Part shown: one piece after another, positions 7,697 through 13,372 of the stretch
Layout of the letters: every line of letters starts with the position of its first letter
Numbering within the stretch: position 1 is the first letter of the stretch
From: a virus
IMG/VR virus record: IMGVR_UViG_3300043548_000077
Span: 1-32,938 of that record
DNA: 32,938 bases
Direction: 5' to 3' (one strand)
Program-made: the position numbers and the translations under genes
The notes under the pieces: generated by a model
Told to the model about the DNA's origin: nothing
What the model saw: the letters and a program-made list of their open reading frames with translations, nothing else
The model's database searches: none

Positions 7697-7895
7697 CTTT
7701 CATCTTCCTAACATTGTCTAGAGCATCTTGTAGATCAAGGTTATATGCTGCACAGCGAAGAACAAACTCTAGGCCAATCTTAACCATTTCTGTCTTTGCG
7801 TGGTCATTCATAGTAAAGGTGTAGGTTGCCGCACCATCTTCATGCTCTTTGGTTTCTTCTACACCAATGTAGAATGGTTCATCGAAGTTTTCCAT
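7689..7895 (-). CDS. Hypothetical protein, 68 aa
   Basis: Not recognised. Starts MENFDEPFYIGVEE, with a strand-turn-strand (AATYTFTMNDHA) then a helix (LQDALDNVRKM). I chose the ATG at 7895 because GGAG lies seven bases upstream and the ATG follows the upstream stop by one base; a longer in-frame version (from 7940) would read back through the upstream gene. It overlaps the next gene by 8 bases. Confidence 0.78.
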   Translation of the reverse strand: MENFDEPFYIGVEETKEHEDGAATYTFTMNDHAKTEMVKIGLEFVLRCAAYNLDLQDALDNVRKMKDA

Positions 7896-7896
7896 A

Positions 7897-8061
7897 TCAC
7901 ATCTCCATTTTGAAGTAGAGCGTGTACAGAACACTCCCATTATGCTTCTCTCGCAGGATAGTCACAAGTTCCCAACCTACATCACCCAGCTTATCCAGCA
8001 TTGGGTGTCCCGGAGCGTTCCATGTCTGTTCTACATGGTATTTGAACTTCTTCTCGCTCAT
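7897..8061 (-). CDS. Small DUF4177-like protein, 54 aa
   Basis: Starts MSEKKFKYHVEQTW and ends LYTLYFKMEM. The core LDKLGDVGWELVTILRE followed by a strand resembles the DUF4177 pattern (short helix, GWELV, then a beta strand), a small fold of unknown function found in bacteria and phages. The ATG at 8061 has GGAGGAG just upstream and overlaps the previous gene by 4 bases (ATGA); an extended frame to 8127 lacks this support. The family call is from the pattern only. Confidence 0.72.
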   Translation of the reverse strand: MSEKKFKYHVEQTWNAPGHPMLDKLGDVGWELVTILREKHNGSVLYTLYFKMEM

Positions 8062-8249
8062 GTCTTCTCCTCCTTCACATTCGCCCGCAGATACAGCCGC
8101 TTCGACCCGGCCCCGCAGGTCGGGCATTTGGTTTCACGGACCAGCTTGCTCAGCTTCTTCACGTCCATCGGGAAGACCGCATCGGGGGTGCTGAAGTTGG
8201 TGTCGCAATCTCCGCAGCGGAAGTGCATGCGCTTGTCTAGGTCGGTCAT
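8058..8249 (-). CDS. Zinc-ribbon protein, 63 aa
   Basis: Two CxxC knuckles, CGDC (residues 12-15) and CPTC (42-45), about 26 residues apart, form a probable zinc ribbon; the tail is basic then acidic (KRLYLRANVKEEKT). GGGAGAG precedes the ATG. It overlaps neighbours by 4 bases on each side. This gene and the next three upstream are visibly richer in G and C than the replication genes, which fits a separately acquired block. DNA or RNA binding is possible, but no function can be assigned. Confidence 0.8.
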   Translation of the reverse strand: MTDLDKRMHFRCGDCDTNFSTPDAVFPMDVKKLSKLVRETKCPTCGAGSKRLYLRANVKEEKT

Positions 8250-8701
8250 GTCTTCTCTCCCTCAATCTCGGCCAGCGTGGCTCGGGCGGCATATTTGATT
8301 GCCAAGTGCGACGGCGGATAGTCTGCCTCACAGTCGGCTTCGATCAACCGCAACGCCTCCACCGCCTTCGCCAGCTTGGCCTCAAGCTCACGATAAGCCT
8401 CTGTCCCGATCCTGCCCATCTTGTCGTATGCGTCCCGGTATTTCTCACAGGTTGCCAGCTTGGCTTCACAACGACCCCACTGTTCCTCTACGTGTTCTGC
8501 ACGTCTCCATGCTTCATCACGCTCGGCGGTTAGTTTTTCATTAGCCTCAGCAAGCCGATCAGAAACAGACGACTGATCTTTGAGGGCTTGTTGGAGTTGC
8601 TCGATGCGGTCGGAGCTTTCTAATGCAATCTGCCGTGCCTCGTTTGGCCCTGTCGCCTCGGCTACATCACGCAGCCGCTTCACCAGTTCTTCGTCAGTCA
8701 T
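8246..8701 (-). CDS. Coiled-coil protein, tandem paralog A (151 aa)
   Basis: Starts MTDEELVKRLRDVAEATG and continues as long heptad-like helices (DRIEQLQQALKDQ, SDRLAEANEKLTAERDEA, LEAKLAKAVEALRLIEAD), so an extended coiled coil is likely. It is a paralog of the adjacent 8698-9147 gene: both begin M-x-DEELVKRLR, share DRIEQL and LEAKLAKAV-x-ALR, and end in a helix with LAEIEG. At DNA level a 29-base stretch is identical (8358-8386 versus 8828-8856), and a 27-base one near the 5' ends (8670-8696 versus 9116-9142). It resembles the loosely conserved Ead/Ea22-type accessory proteins of phages, without known function. Confidence 0.85.
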   Translation of the reverse strand: MTDEELVKRLRDVAEATGPNEARQIALESSDRIEQLQQALKDQSSVSDRLAEANEKLTAERDEAWRRAEHVEEQWGRCEAKLATCEKYRDAYDKMGRIGTEAYRELEAKLAKAVEALRLIEADCEADYPPSHLAIKYAARATLAEIEGEKT

Positions 8702-9147
8702 CCCTTCCCTCCTTCAATCTCGGCCAGCAGGGCGCGGGCGATTTTACCAAAATCTGTGCTTCCGAGACCCCAAGGGCCATCACTTGGCAGGCCGTATCTA
8801 TTTTCGTCCGCATAGAACCGCAGCGCATCCACCGCCTTCGCCAGCTTGGCCTCAAGGTCGGCCATTGCAGCCTTGTGGATGCTCCACGCAAAGTCGGGCT
8901 GGCCATACCGTGCAATGTTCACTTCACGACCAAGCATCTCGTTCTTGGCGGTCAGGGCTTCATTAATCGCAACAAGTTGCTCGATGCGGTCGGCGCGGAC
9001 GTAAACAACATCCATGCTGTATTGCTTTTCCCACTCACTCGGTGGCAAGTCTGGGTCAAGGAACACAAACTCGGGCGCTGTGTTGGGGTCTGCGTATTGA
9101 TTGCTTCGAAGTTCCCGCAGCCGCTTCACCAGTTCTTCGTCACTCAT
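8698..9147 (-). CDS. Coiled-coil protein, tandem paralog B (149 aa)
   Basis: Paralog of the next gene with a different centre: between the shared MSDEELVKRLRE start and the shared C-terminal helices it carries an inserted segment (TAPEFVFLDPDLPPSEW, then VVYVRADRIEQL) and a DENRYGLPSDGPWGLG loop near the end. It overlaps both neighbours by 4 bases. The G+C-rich codons match its paralog. Mosaic divergence in the middle with conserved ends suggests recombination between such cassettes. Function unknown. Confidence 0.83.
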   Translation of the reverse strand: MSDEELVKRLRELRSNQYADPNTAPEFVFLDPDLPPSEWEKQYSMDVVYVRADRIEQLVAINEALTAKNEMLGREVNIARYGQPDFAWSIHKAAMADLEAKLAKAVDALRFYADENRYGLPSDGPWGLGSTDFGKIARALLAEIEGGKG

Positions 9148-9554
9148 CCCCGTGGCCTCCGCTGCTTGCTGTCTCGCCAGTCACACGTCCCGATCTGCAC
9201 CACGATGCCGGGGAAGCCGTCGATGCGGCGGTACTCGCTAGAGTTTGTGTGCCAAAAAAAACTATTACCAATGGGTTCATCCTGCCATGCATAGATTTCT
9301 CCGTCCTGATCCCGTGACACCCACTCAGCCCAATCAGGCAGCTTTTCCCATGCGATCACGTCTTGGGTCTTGGGCAGGGGAACGGTGCGGTAGATGGCAT
9401 AAGAGTGCCAAGTAGGCTCCATGGGGTCAACAAACTTAGTCCCGCTATAGAGGGACTGAAACTTACCACCCACCTTTTCATGTTCATGCAGCGCAGCCTT
9501 TTCCTCGTCGGTCAGCAGGCCGTAAGGCACTCGGTTGTTGGTCATGTCTATCAT
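9144..9554 (-). CDS. Hypothetical protein, 136 aa
   Basis: Starts MIDMTNNRVPYGLLTDEEKAA. Rich in tryptophan and proline (PTWHSYAIYRTVP, KLPDWAEWVSRDQDGEIYAW, SSEYRRIDGFPG), suggesting a small beta-rich fold; no catalytic motif recognised. The ATG at 9554 sits one base after the upstream stop and about ten bases from AAGGAG; a frame extended to 9647 would overlap the upstream gene by 92 bases. The C-terminus is basic (DSKQRRPRG). Start choice between 9554 and 9545 is uncertain. Confidence 0.72.
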   Translation of the reverse strand: MIDMTNNRVPYGLLTDEEKAALHEHEKVGGKFQSLYSGTKFVDPMEPTWHSYAIYRTVPLPKTQDVIAWEKLPDWAEWVSRDQDGEIYAWQDEPIGNSFFWHTNSSEYRRIDGFPGIVVQIGTCDWRDSKQRRPRG

Positions 9555-9555
9555 C

Positions 9556-9909
9556 TTAGAACCACTCCTTGCGACCATCAGCGTAGTGAATGACAACCTC
9601 TTTACCCTTTGGCATCCACAGGTAAGCCCTGTCTGCGACATACTCAACAGGTGTCTGCCCCCAGATCAGCGGCATAGGGTCCCCTGCGTCTTCATCATCC
9701 CACTTGGCATACCAGCGATCACCACAGCAACGACAGTCTCGGCCACTTTTACAGCCGTTGAAGTAGCCACCAAGATGCTCAAGTTTGGCATTAGCTTCGG
9801 CTGCATCTACCGCTTCAATGATAACCCAATGGGTCACATTATCCGTCAGGTCAAATCCACCACCAGAGTTGTTCTGGCCGTAAGCAAAGAAACGTGTTTC
9901 GTCGGTCAT
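9556..9909 (-). CDS. Conserved phage protein, possible zinc-binding (117 aa)
   Basis: The N-terminus RFFAYGQNNSGGGFD and the segment CKSGRDCRCCGDRW look like a small protein type I recall from many tailed phages; no function is known to me. Four cysteines plus nearby aromatic residues could bind zinc. AAGGAGAAC lies nine bases before the ATG at 9909. It is the first gene behind the leftward promoter at 9940-9968, so it heads the transcript that runs through the GC-rich block towards primase and polymerase. A short dyad (TAGGGT-AATGG-ACCCTA) lies in the leader. Confidence 0.8.
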   Translation of the reverse strand: MTDETRFFAYGQNNSGGGFDLTDNVTHWVIIEAVDAAEANAKLEHLGGYFNGCKSGRDCRCCGDRWYAKWDDEDAGDPMPLIWGQTPVEYVADRAYLWMPKGKEVVIHYADGRKEWF

Positions 9910-9939
9910 GTCTGTTCTCCTTGATAGGGTCCATTACCC

Positions 9940-9968
9940 TAGTTATGTTGTACAGTTCGCTCTGTCAA
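9940..9968 (-). promoter_or_regulatory. Leftward promoter with AACTGTACA operator
   Basis: Minus strand: TTGACA (9968-9963), a 17-base spacer containing GAACTGTACAAC, then TAACTA (9945-9940), about 31 bases before the start of the 9909 gene. Its operator GTTGTACAGTT (9947-9957) is an exact inverted match to AACTGTACAAC (10006-10016) of the divergent copy, so the pair forms a large inverted repeat. The -10 is weaker than in the 3414 and 15929 copies. Confidence 0.65.
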
Positions 9969-9993
9969 CGAGAAATATTTTTCTTCACGCACC

Positions 9994-10024
9994 TTGACAA
10001 CACCCAACTGTACAACCACTTACT
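9994..10024 (+). promoter_or_regulatory. Rightward copy of the same promoter, antisense to local genes
   Basis: TTGACA (9994-9999), then CCCAACTGTACAAC, then a poorer -10 region (CACTTACTA, 10017-10025) that aligns with the TATACTAAAA of the 15141 copy. It reads into 10059-10570, where every gene lies on the other strand, so it would give antisense RNA if active. The following 110 bases also resemble sequence downstream of the 15141 copy (shared AAGGATCA and AAGGTAATATCGGAG), which suggests a duplicated block. Confidence 0.5.
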
Positions 10025-10058
10025 AAAAGAACCTTTCCGCCACCGATCCCTATATACC

Positions 10059-10187
10059 TCAAGGATCATCCGATAAGATGTCAAAAGGATCATCTTCAAG
10101 GTAATATCGGAGAAGGTAAGAGAAGTCCTCTACATTGAAGATACTCTTCCAATCCTCACCCAATACCTGTTCAAGATAGTCACTCAT
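10059..10187 (-). CDS. Hypothetical acidic micro-protein, 42 aa
   Basis: Found by hand translation from ATG 10187 (MSDYLEQVLGEDWKSIF, then YLLRYYLEDDPFDILSDDP). Very acidic C-terminus and a helical, aromatic centre. The ATG overlaps the preceding gene by 8 bases, as for other genes in this operon. Part of its coding DNA (AAGGTAATATCGGAG on the plus strand) recurs at 15261-15275, where the reading frame is broken, so the second site may be a decayed copy. Function unknown. Confidence 0.6.
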   Translation of the reverse strand: MSDYLEQVLGEDWKSIFNVEDFSYLLRYYLEDDPFDILSDDP

Positions 10188-10323
10188 AGTCTTCTTCACT
10201 TTCATAGTCGTCTAAGTCTGGTTCTTGACTGTCCTGTTGTTCTTCACACAGTTCACACAGGATGTTCAGATCATCGTCAAGACTGATACCACAAGAAGCA
10301 CATTTCTGTAGTAGGTTAATCAT
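10180..10323 (-). CDS. Small two-CxxC protein, 47 aa
   Basis: Hand translation from ATG 10323, with AAAGGAG eight bases upstream. The N-terminus has two CxxC knuckles (KCASC and LCELC) 12 residues apart, a probable compact zinc ribbon; the C-terminus is strongly acidic (EPDLDDYESEEDYE). Such zinc-ribbon plus acidic-tail peptides may bind host transcription or replication proteins, but this is conjecture. The clear ribosome-binding site and coupling to the next gene support translation. Confidence 0.72.
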   Translation of the reverse strand: MINLLQKCASCGISLDDDLNILCELCEEQQDSQEPDLDDYESEEDYE

Positions 10324-10372
10324 GTCTATCTCCTTTCACAGAACGAAGTTCGAGAACAATGGGCCATGCCCA

Positions 10373-10570
10373 TCAGAATAGTGGGAACCACAAACTACCC
10401 GTAGTGACCTGATAGTGTCTTACATGTTGTAGTTCTAGCAGGACAGCATCGCATTTGTCAAGTTCACCATCCCACTCATAGGTACTAGCTATCTGTTCTA
10501 GTTGCTTGATATAGGCACTGATAGGGATCAGATACTGTTCCTTCGGTGTAGGGTGTTCTGATGCGCTCAT
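10373..10570 (-). CDS. Hypothetical protein, 65 aa
   Basis: Not recognised. Helical middle (YIKQLEQIASTYEWDGEL, AVLLELQHVRHYQ) and a hydrophobic end (GSLWFPLF). Starts one base after the SleB hydrolase stop, with AGGA within reach of the ATG. Followed by about 50 bases without a gene before the 47-residue zinc-knuckle gene. Confidence 0.72.
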   Translation of the reverse strand: MSASEHPTPKEQYLIPISAYIKQLEQIASTYEWDGELDKCDAVLLELQHVRHYQVTTGSLWFPLF

Positions 10571-10571
10571 C

Positions 10572-10940
10572 TTAGTATCCTGTATAGAAGATGTGTTTAC
10601 CGTATTTCCCTACACGGGTCAGTTTATTAGCCCAGTAGGGGGTGACTTTGGTGTTGTGGTAGTGGGTAGCACCTGACCCCAAGGTATACCCCTGTAGAGC
10701 CTCTACAGCAATGTCTACAGATGTTTCCCATGCAGGGTCAACAAGGATAGTCTCAAGGTCAGGTGTACGCTTTAAGCCACTGAATTGGTGTGGCTCAAAT
10801 GCAACAGCACATACATCCTCAGGATACTGTTCCATCTGGACCCTGTTGAGAACTACCTCAGCGACAAGAAGTTGACCATCTAGGGGTTCTCCCCTTGCCT
10901 CAGTGTAAACAACAAGGGCCAGACAGAAAGTTGAGAACAT
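10572..10940 (-). CDS. Cell wall hydrolase, SleB family (probable endolysin)
   Basis: A 122-residue protein matching the SleB/Hydrolase_2 family of peptidoglycan lytic enzymes: VVYTEARGEPLDGQLLVAEVVLNRV with the catalytic-type glutamate in EARGE (E14), then PHQFSGL, ATHYHN, PYWANKL and a final GKHIFY. The ATG at 10940 has AAAGGAG six bases upstream; a longer frame to 11066 lacks this and overlaps the upstream gene. The very N-terminus MFSTFCLALVVYTE is hydrophobic, too short for a normal signal peptide unless the catalytic domain begins at once. It is the only lysis enzyme I see; it lies in the leftward arm, not beside the tail genes. No clear holin is adjacent. Confidence 0.88.
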   Translation of the reverse strand: MFSTFCLALVVYTEARGEPLDGQLLVAEVVLNRVQMEQYPEDVCAVAFEPHQFSGLKRTPDLETILVDPAWETSVDIAVEALQGYTLGSGATHYHNTKVTPYWANKLTRVGKYGKHIFYTGY

Positions 10941-10942
10941 GT

Positions 10943-11137
10943 TTACTCCTTTGGTGGTTTGATAGGTTTCCAATGGGTAAAGCCAGTTACGATGTCGCCA
11001 TCCCAAGTAACTATCACTTTGTCGTCTACGCACTTCACTACTACAAAGACCCAATAACCAGCCCACATTTGTTTTGCAGCAAGAAACGGTGTTCCACTTT
11101 TTAGGTTCAGGCTCTCAATTGGTTGCCACTTAGCCAT
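10943..11137 (-). CDS. DUF551-like protein, 64 aa
   Basis: Starts MAKWQPIESLNLKSGTPFLA and ends FTHWKPIKPPKE. The opening W-x-P-I and closing THW-x-P-x-x-P-P are the hallmarks of DUF551, a short beta-rich family common in phage accessory regions with no known activity. It is coupled to the upstream gene by a TGATG junction and ends two bases before the SleB start. Confidence 0.82.
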   Translation of the reverse strand: MAKWQPIESLNLKSGTPFLAAKQMWAGYWVFVVVKCVDDKVIVTWDGDIVTGFTHWKPIKPPKE

Positions 11138-11379
11138 CAGTTCAGGTATCCCTCATGTTTGTGTTGTTGCCGTTGAGCATAGCTTACAAGAGTAGCTACC
11201 AGCACAGGGGTAATTTCCTCTACGGGGGGTTCATACATCTCCAAGATGGTCAAGAAGACTGCACCAAGGGTCATGGACGTAGCCTCTACAGGCAGGTCTG
11301 ACTGGTGCTTATCGAAGAACTCTGACCATTTATCGTCAATGGCTTCGTGTTCAGGGCTAAAAACAGAGAGGGTGTTCAT
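11137..11379 (-). CDS. Hypothetical protein, 80 aa
   Basis: Not recognised. Acidic N-terminus (FSPEHEAIDDKWSEFFDKH), then two hydrophobic helices (TSMTLGAVFLTILEMY and VLVATLVSYAQR) that are more likely the core of a small helical bundle than membrane segments. AAGGAAC is seven bases from the ATG at 11379. Precedes the DUF551-like gene with a 1-base overlap. Confidence 0.75.
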   Translation of the reverse strand: MNTLSVFSPEHEAIDDKWSEFFDKHQSDLPVEATSMTLGAVFLTILEMYEPPVEEITPVLVATLVSYAQRQQHKHEGYLN

Positions 11380-11409
11380 TTCAGTTCCTTTATGGTTTTA
11401 AGGAAGGTT

Positions 11410-11460
11410 CTCGGCCTTTGGCCTGCGAAGTGTTTTCCTTTTGTGGTCAGACCCTTATAG
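11410..11460. other. Intergenic dyads (GGCCTTTGGCC and ACCCTTATAGGGT)
   Basis: The 92-base gap between 11380 and 11471 holds CTCGGCCTTTGGCCTGCG (11410-11427), self-complementary around TTT, and ACCCTTATAGGGT followed by GGTTTT. Neither has a convincing T-run, so I do not call a terminator. The first element recurs with one mismatch at 12190-12207 inside the coiled-coil gene. Confidence 0.45.
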
Positions 11461-11471
11461 GGTGGTTTTGG

Positions 11472-11768
11472 TTATTTGACAGTCAGAACACGGTCCAGAT
11501 AGAAGCTGATCCATGCTTTCTTCTGTAGGTCGTAGAAGGGCTGCAACCCAATGGCCTTCATGTGTTCCGACTGCTTGAAGCCACGCTCAGAGCCAACGAT
11601 ATGCGACGAAGGACGGAACAGACCATTGGCAATGCGCTCAGAGCCATCAGCCTTGAGGAAGGTCACAGTAGCGATACGGGTGCCACGGCCCTTTATCAGT
11701 CCTCGGACTGTGTCCTGCGGGATGAAGTCTTTGACAACAACGGGTGACAGGGTGTCGATGGTAGTCAT
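11472..11768 (-). CDS. SH3-like beta-barrel phage protein, 98 aa
   Basis: Starts MTTIDTLSPVVVKDFIPQD; the core TRIATVTFLKADGSERIANGL and the end PFYDLQKKAWISFYLDRVLTVK match the layout of small phage proteins described as SH3 beta-barrel fold (strand, DGS turn, then VYDLQ-x-K and a final L-x-VL-x-x-K). The ATG at 11768 has GGAG six to seven bases upstream, better than the in-frame ATGs at 11780 and 11774 or the TTG/ATG codons beyond. Role unknown; such proteins are often abundant early products. Confidence 0.75.
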   Translation of the reverse strand: MTTIDTLSPVVVKDFIPQDTVRGLIKGRGTRIATVTFLKADGSERIANGLFRPSSHIVGSERGFKQSEHMKAIGLQPFYDLQKKAWISFYLDRVLTVK

Positions 11769-11823
11769 TTGCATCTCCATTTGTGCAAGCATGTATTCTA
11801 CTTACAGGTTCTTTAGTGATTCG

Positions 11824-12006
11824 TCAAGCCTTTTTGAACACTTTTTTAGCCCACTTGTCCCCAGAAAGAGCCAACTTTGCTATTTCTTTTGCTTCCTCAA
11901 AGGTAAGGTCATAAGCCTCAACCAGTTTAAGGAAGCTATAGTCTTTCCTTTTCTGATTGTATTTAGGGCAAATTTTAAGTTTTGTTGGGCCTTTTATGCT
12001 AGACAT
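11824..12006 (-). CDS. Hypothetical basic protein, 60 aa
   Basis: Not recognised. Lysine-rich (KGPTKLKICPKYNQKRKDY, ending KWAKKVFKKA) with a helical middle (FEEAKEIAKLALSG); a nucleic-acid-binding role is possible from charge alone. The start shares a base with the stop of the upstream 50-residue gene (TAATG), and GGGGTGA lies just before it. Confidence 0.7.
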   Translation of the reverse strand: MSSIKGPTKLKICPKYNQKRKDYSFLKLVEAYDLTFEEAKEIAKLALSGDKWAKKVFKKA

Positions 12007-12158
12007 TATTCACCCCAAATCCCAAGACGTTCAGCCTCTTCAAAGAAGCCCTCTTCCACTTGTGCCTGCCACGTCCCTACAGTCTTAGGGGCTGCGATAA
12101 CAACCACAGACAGGACAACAAACCACAGACAGGTCAGATTGATGATTGCGTTGTTCAT
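12006..12158 (-). CDS. Small membrane protein, 50 aa
   Basis: Hand translation from ATG 12158. Residues 5-23 (IINLTCLWFVVLSVVVIAA) form one clear transmembrane helix; the remaining 27 residues are acidic and probably cytoplasmic (QVEEGFFEEAERLGIWGE). It overlaps the upstream gene by 4 bases (ATGA) and the next by 1 base. A single-span protein in the same transcript as the SleB hydrolase could be a holin-like or superinfection factor; this is an inference. Confidence 0.72.
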   Translation of the reverse strand: MNNAIINLTCLWFVVLSVVVIAAPKTVGTWQAQVEEGFFEEAERLGIWGE

Positions 12159-12481
12159 TTCGATTGCACCTTCGTAGCTTCGCTATTTGCTCGGCCTCTG
12201 GCCTGCGCGCTCAGTTCTTCCATCTTGATGTCTTCGATGATCTTCAACAACATTTCTTCGATGTTGCCAAAGTCATCACTGGCAGTTTCAAGATCAGAAG
12301 ACGCATCTGCCAGACCATCAGAAGCCTTGTCATACGCATTGTGAATGTTCCTGTCTTCTTCGTAGACTGCATTAGACAGGTTTCTCTCTGCATCCTTACG
12401 GTTTTGAGATGCACGGGAACCAGCTTGCTTTACATCATGGATCGGGTCCAGAAGGTCACGAATAATCAGATCAGTATACAT
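12155..12481 (-). CDS. Coiled-coil hypothetical protein, 108 aa
   Basis: Highly charged, helical throughout (SRASQNRKDAERNLSNAVY, DKASDGLADASSDLETASDD, IEEMLLKIIEDIKMEELSA), without hydrophobic core or motifs; probably an extended helix or coiled coil. GAGGT lies about nine bases before the ATG at 12481. The 3' part carries the second copy of CTCGGCCTxTGGCCTGCG. Function unknown. Confidence 0.78.
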   Translation of the reverse strand: MYTDLIIRDLLDPIHDVKQAGSRASQNRKDAERNLSNAVYEEDRNIHNAYDKASDGLADASSDLETASDDFGNIEEMLLKIIEDIKMEELSAQARGRANSEATKVQSK

Positions 12482-12482
12482 G

Positions 12483-12668
12483 TCAGACTACCTCGCTGTT
12501 GTATTCTTGAAGTTTCTTGATTGCCACAGCCCGTTCAATGTCAGCATGGGTGGGGTTACAGTAGCTTTCACGCAACCAACCAATGACAAAGTGAAGGCTC
12601 TCACGCTCTTTCATAGTGTCGATCAGTAGGCTCTTGAGTGCTGCGTCAGTCATGCTTTCGTAGTTCAT
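12483..12668 (-). CDS. Hypothetical protein, 61 aa
   Basis: Not recognised. Helical (TDAALKSLLIDTMKERESLH, then DIERAVAIKKLQEYN) with a small aromatic middle (FVIGWLRESY). Three consecutive ATGs (12674, 12671, 12668) follow GGAGAA; the third has the best spacing and I use it. It overlaps or abuts the stop of the first gene in the operon. Confidence 0.75.
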   Translation of the reverse strand: MNYESMTDAALKSLLIDTMKERESLHFVIGWLRESYCNPTHADIERAVAIKKLQEYNSEVV

Positions 12669-12670
12669 CA

Positions 12671-12898
12671 TCATTTCTCCAACTGTTCCTTAGCCATGTC
12701 ATATATGATTCGCAGTACAATGTCAACAGACTTGTCAACCTTTTCCCACTTACCTTTTAGGCCCAGTATTTCGTAACCAGCAAGACCATTCATCAGGTCG
12801 CTGTTGTCTTCGATAGACTTCCCAGTCACTTCTGTCATTGCCACAGCAAAGATGTGTCCGACTTCCCGTACCAGTTTAATTGCTTCATCATTGGTCAT
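12671..12898 (-). CDS. Hypothetical protein, 75 aa, first gene of leftward arm
   Basis: Not recognised. Helical, amphipathic (DEAIKLVREVGHIFAVAMTEV, SVDIVLRIIYDMAKEQLEK), with no motif. GGAG lies eight bases before the ATG at 12898. It is the first gene after the divergent control region and about 27 bases from a TTGACA promoter, so it is probably among the earliest leftward products. Confidence 0.78.
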   Translation of the reverse strand: MTNDEAIKLVREVGHIFAVAMTEVTGKSIEDNSDLMNGLAGYEILGLKGKWEKVDKSVDIVLRIIYDMAKEQLEK

Positions 12899-12924
12899 TG
12901 TCTGTCTCCGTTTCTGTTGTGATC

Positions 12925-12953
12925 TTCTTAACCGATTCGTCTGTGGTTGTCAA
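12925..12953 (-). promoter_or_regulatory. Leftward sigma70-type promoter of the left arm
   Basis: Minus strand: a perfect TTGACA (12953-12948), 17-base spacer, TAAGAA (12930-12925). Start of transcription would be near 12918, about 20 bases before the first leftward gene. The spacer holds a GAATC (CcrM-type) site and no AACTGTACA operator, so it belongs to a different class from the five repeated promoters. Confidence 0.55.
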
Positions 12954-12959
12954 TCTTAA

Positions 12960-13088
12960 TTTCCACTGGCGGGGTCGATCCCAAAATTTCCACCGTAGGG
13001 GGTTCCAGACGAGTTCTCGTCGGAAAGCGACTGCGACGAACAATTTCCACCGTAGGGGTCAGACGATCATTTTCCACTGTGGGGGGTC
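12960..13088. repeat. Four direct repeats TTTCCACYGTRGGGG around a palindrome
   Basis: Copies start at 12960, 12987, 13044 and 13071, with spacings of 27, 57 and 27, a symmetric arrangement. Copies 2 and 3 are identical over TTTCCACCGTAGGGG; 1 and 4 differ by a few bases. Between copies 2 and 3 lies an imperfect palindrome, 13003-13025 (TTCC-A-GACGAG, TT, CTCGTCGGAA; ten pairs with one bulged A). This looks like a protein-binding array: operators for divergent transcription or origin iterons. Confidence 0.8.
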
Positions 13089-13208
13089 AAACCTTGTCGT
13101 TTTCATGCTGCACCTGCATTGCTGCATCGCGGCACGATGTTCCCGATTCGTTCTGGTCTTGGTCAAGGCATGACTCTCCAGTCTCGCACGATTCGTCCGT
13201 CGAGTCAA

Positions 13209-13225
13209 GTAACATTTTTTGTTAC
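13209..13225. promoter_or_regulatory. Inverted repeat GTAACA-N5-TGTTAC
   Basis: A perfect 6-base inverted repeat around five T residues in the control region, flanked by GAGTC (13202) and GATTC (13230). Size and symmetry suit an operator for a dimeric regulator; no downstream T-run in a transcribed context makes a terminator less likely. Confidence 0.5.
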
Positions 13226-13309
13226 AGTGGATTCCGACCGCGCAGCCGGGGTGATTTTTGCGAAACGCTTGCGCGTCCCCTGCCGAGTCCTTGCCCGGTT
13301 CATGTAATC

Positions 13310-13338
13310 AATCTAAGTGATTCGGCCTAGCTTGTCAA
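13310..13338 (-). promoter_or_regulatory. Candidate distal leftward promoter
   Basis: Minus strand: TTGACA (13338-13333), 17-base spacer, TAGATT (13315-13310). It would transcribe a leader of roughly 400 bases through the repeat array before the first leftward gene. A GAATC site lies in the spacer. Prediction from consensus only. Confidence 0.4.
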
Positions 13339-13344
13339 CCCTCT

Positions 13345-13372
13345 TTGCAAGAATCCTTCCCTATCTTATATA
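13345..13372 (+). promoter_or_regulatory. Candidate rightward promoter of the 13471-14737 cassette
   Basis: TTGCAA (13345-13350), 16-base spacer, TATATA (13367-13372), about 98 bases before the first rightward gene. It is back to back with the 13310-13338 leftward candidate. A GAATC site begins at the first spacer base (13351). Consensus-based call. Confidence 0.42.

Noticed and set aside
8623-9294. A 223-residue plus-strand frame opposite the coiled-coil paralogs
   Set aside because: The opposite strand has clear ribosome-binding sites, 4-base overlaps and paralogous proteins.
12960-13088. CRISPR array
   Set aside because: The repeats are only about 15-17 bases, spacers are unequal (27, 57, 27 start-to-start) and no cas genes are present.
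12947-13330. A 127-residue plus-strand frame through the control region, with repeated ISTVGG-like segments
   Set aside because: The repeats in the peptide come from the DNA direct repeats; there is no ribosome-binding site and it crosses promoters and palindromes.
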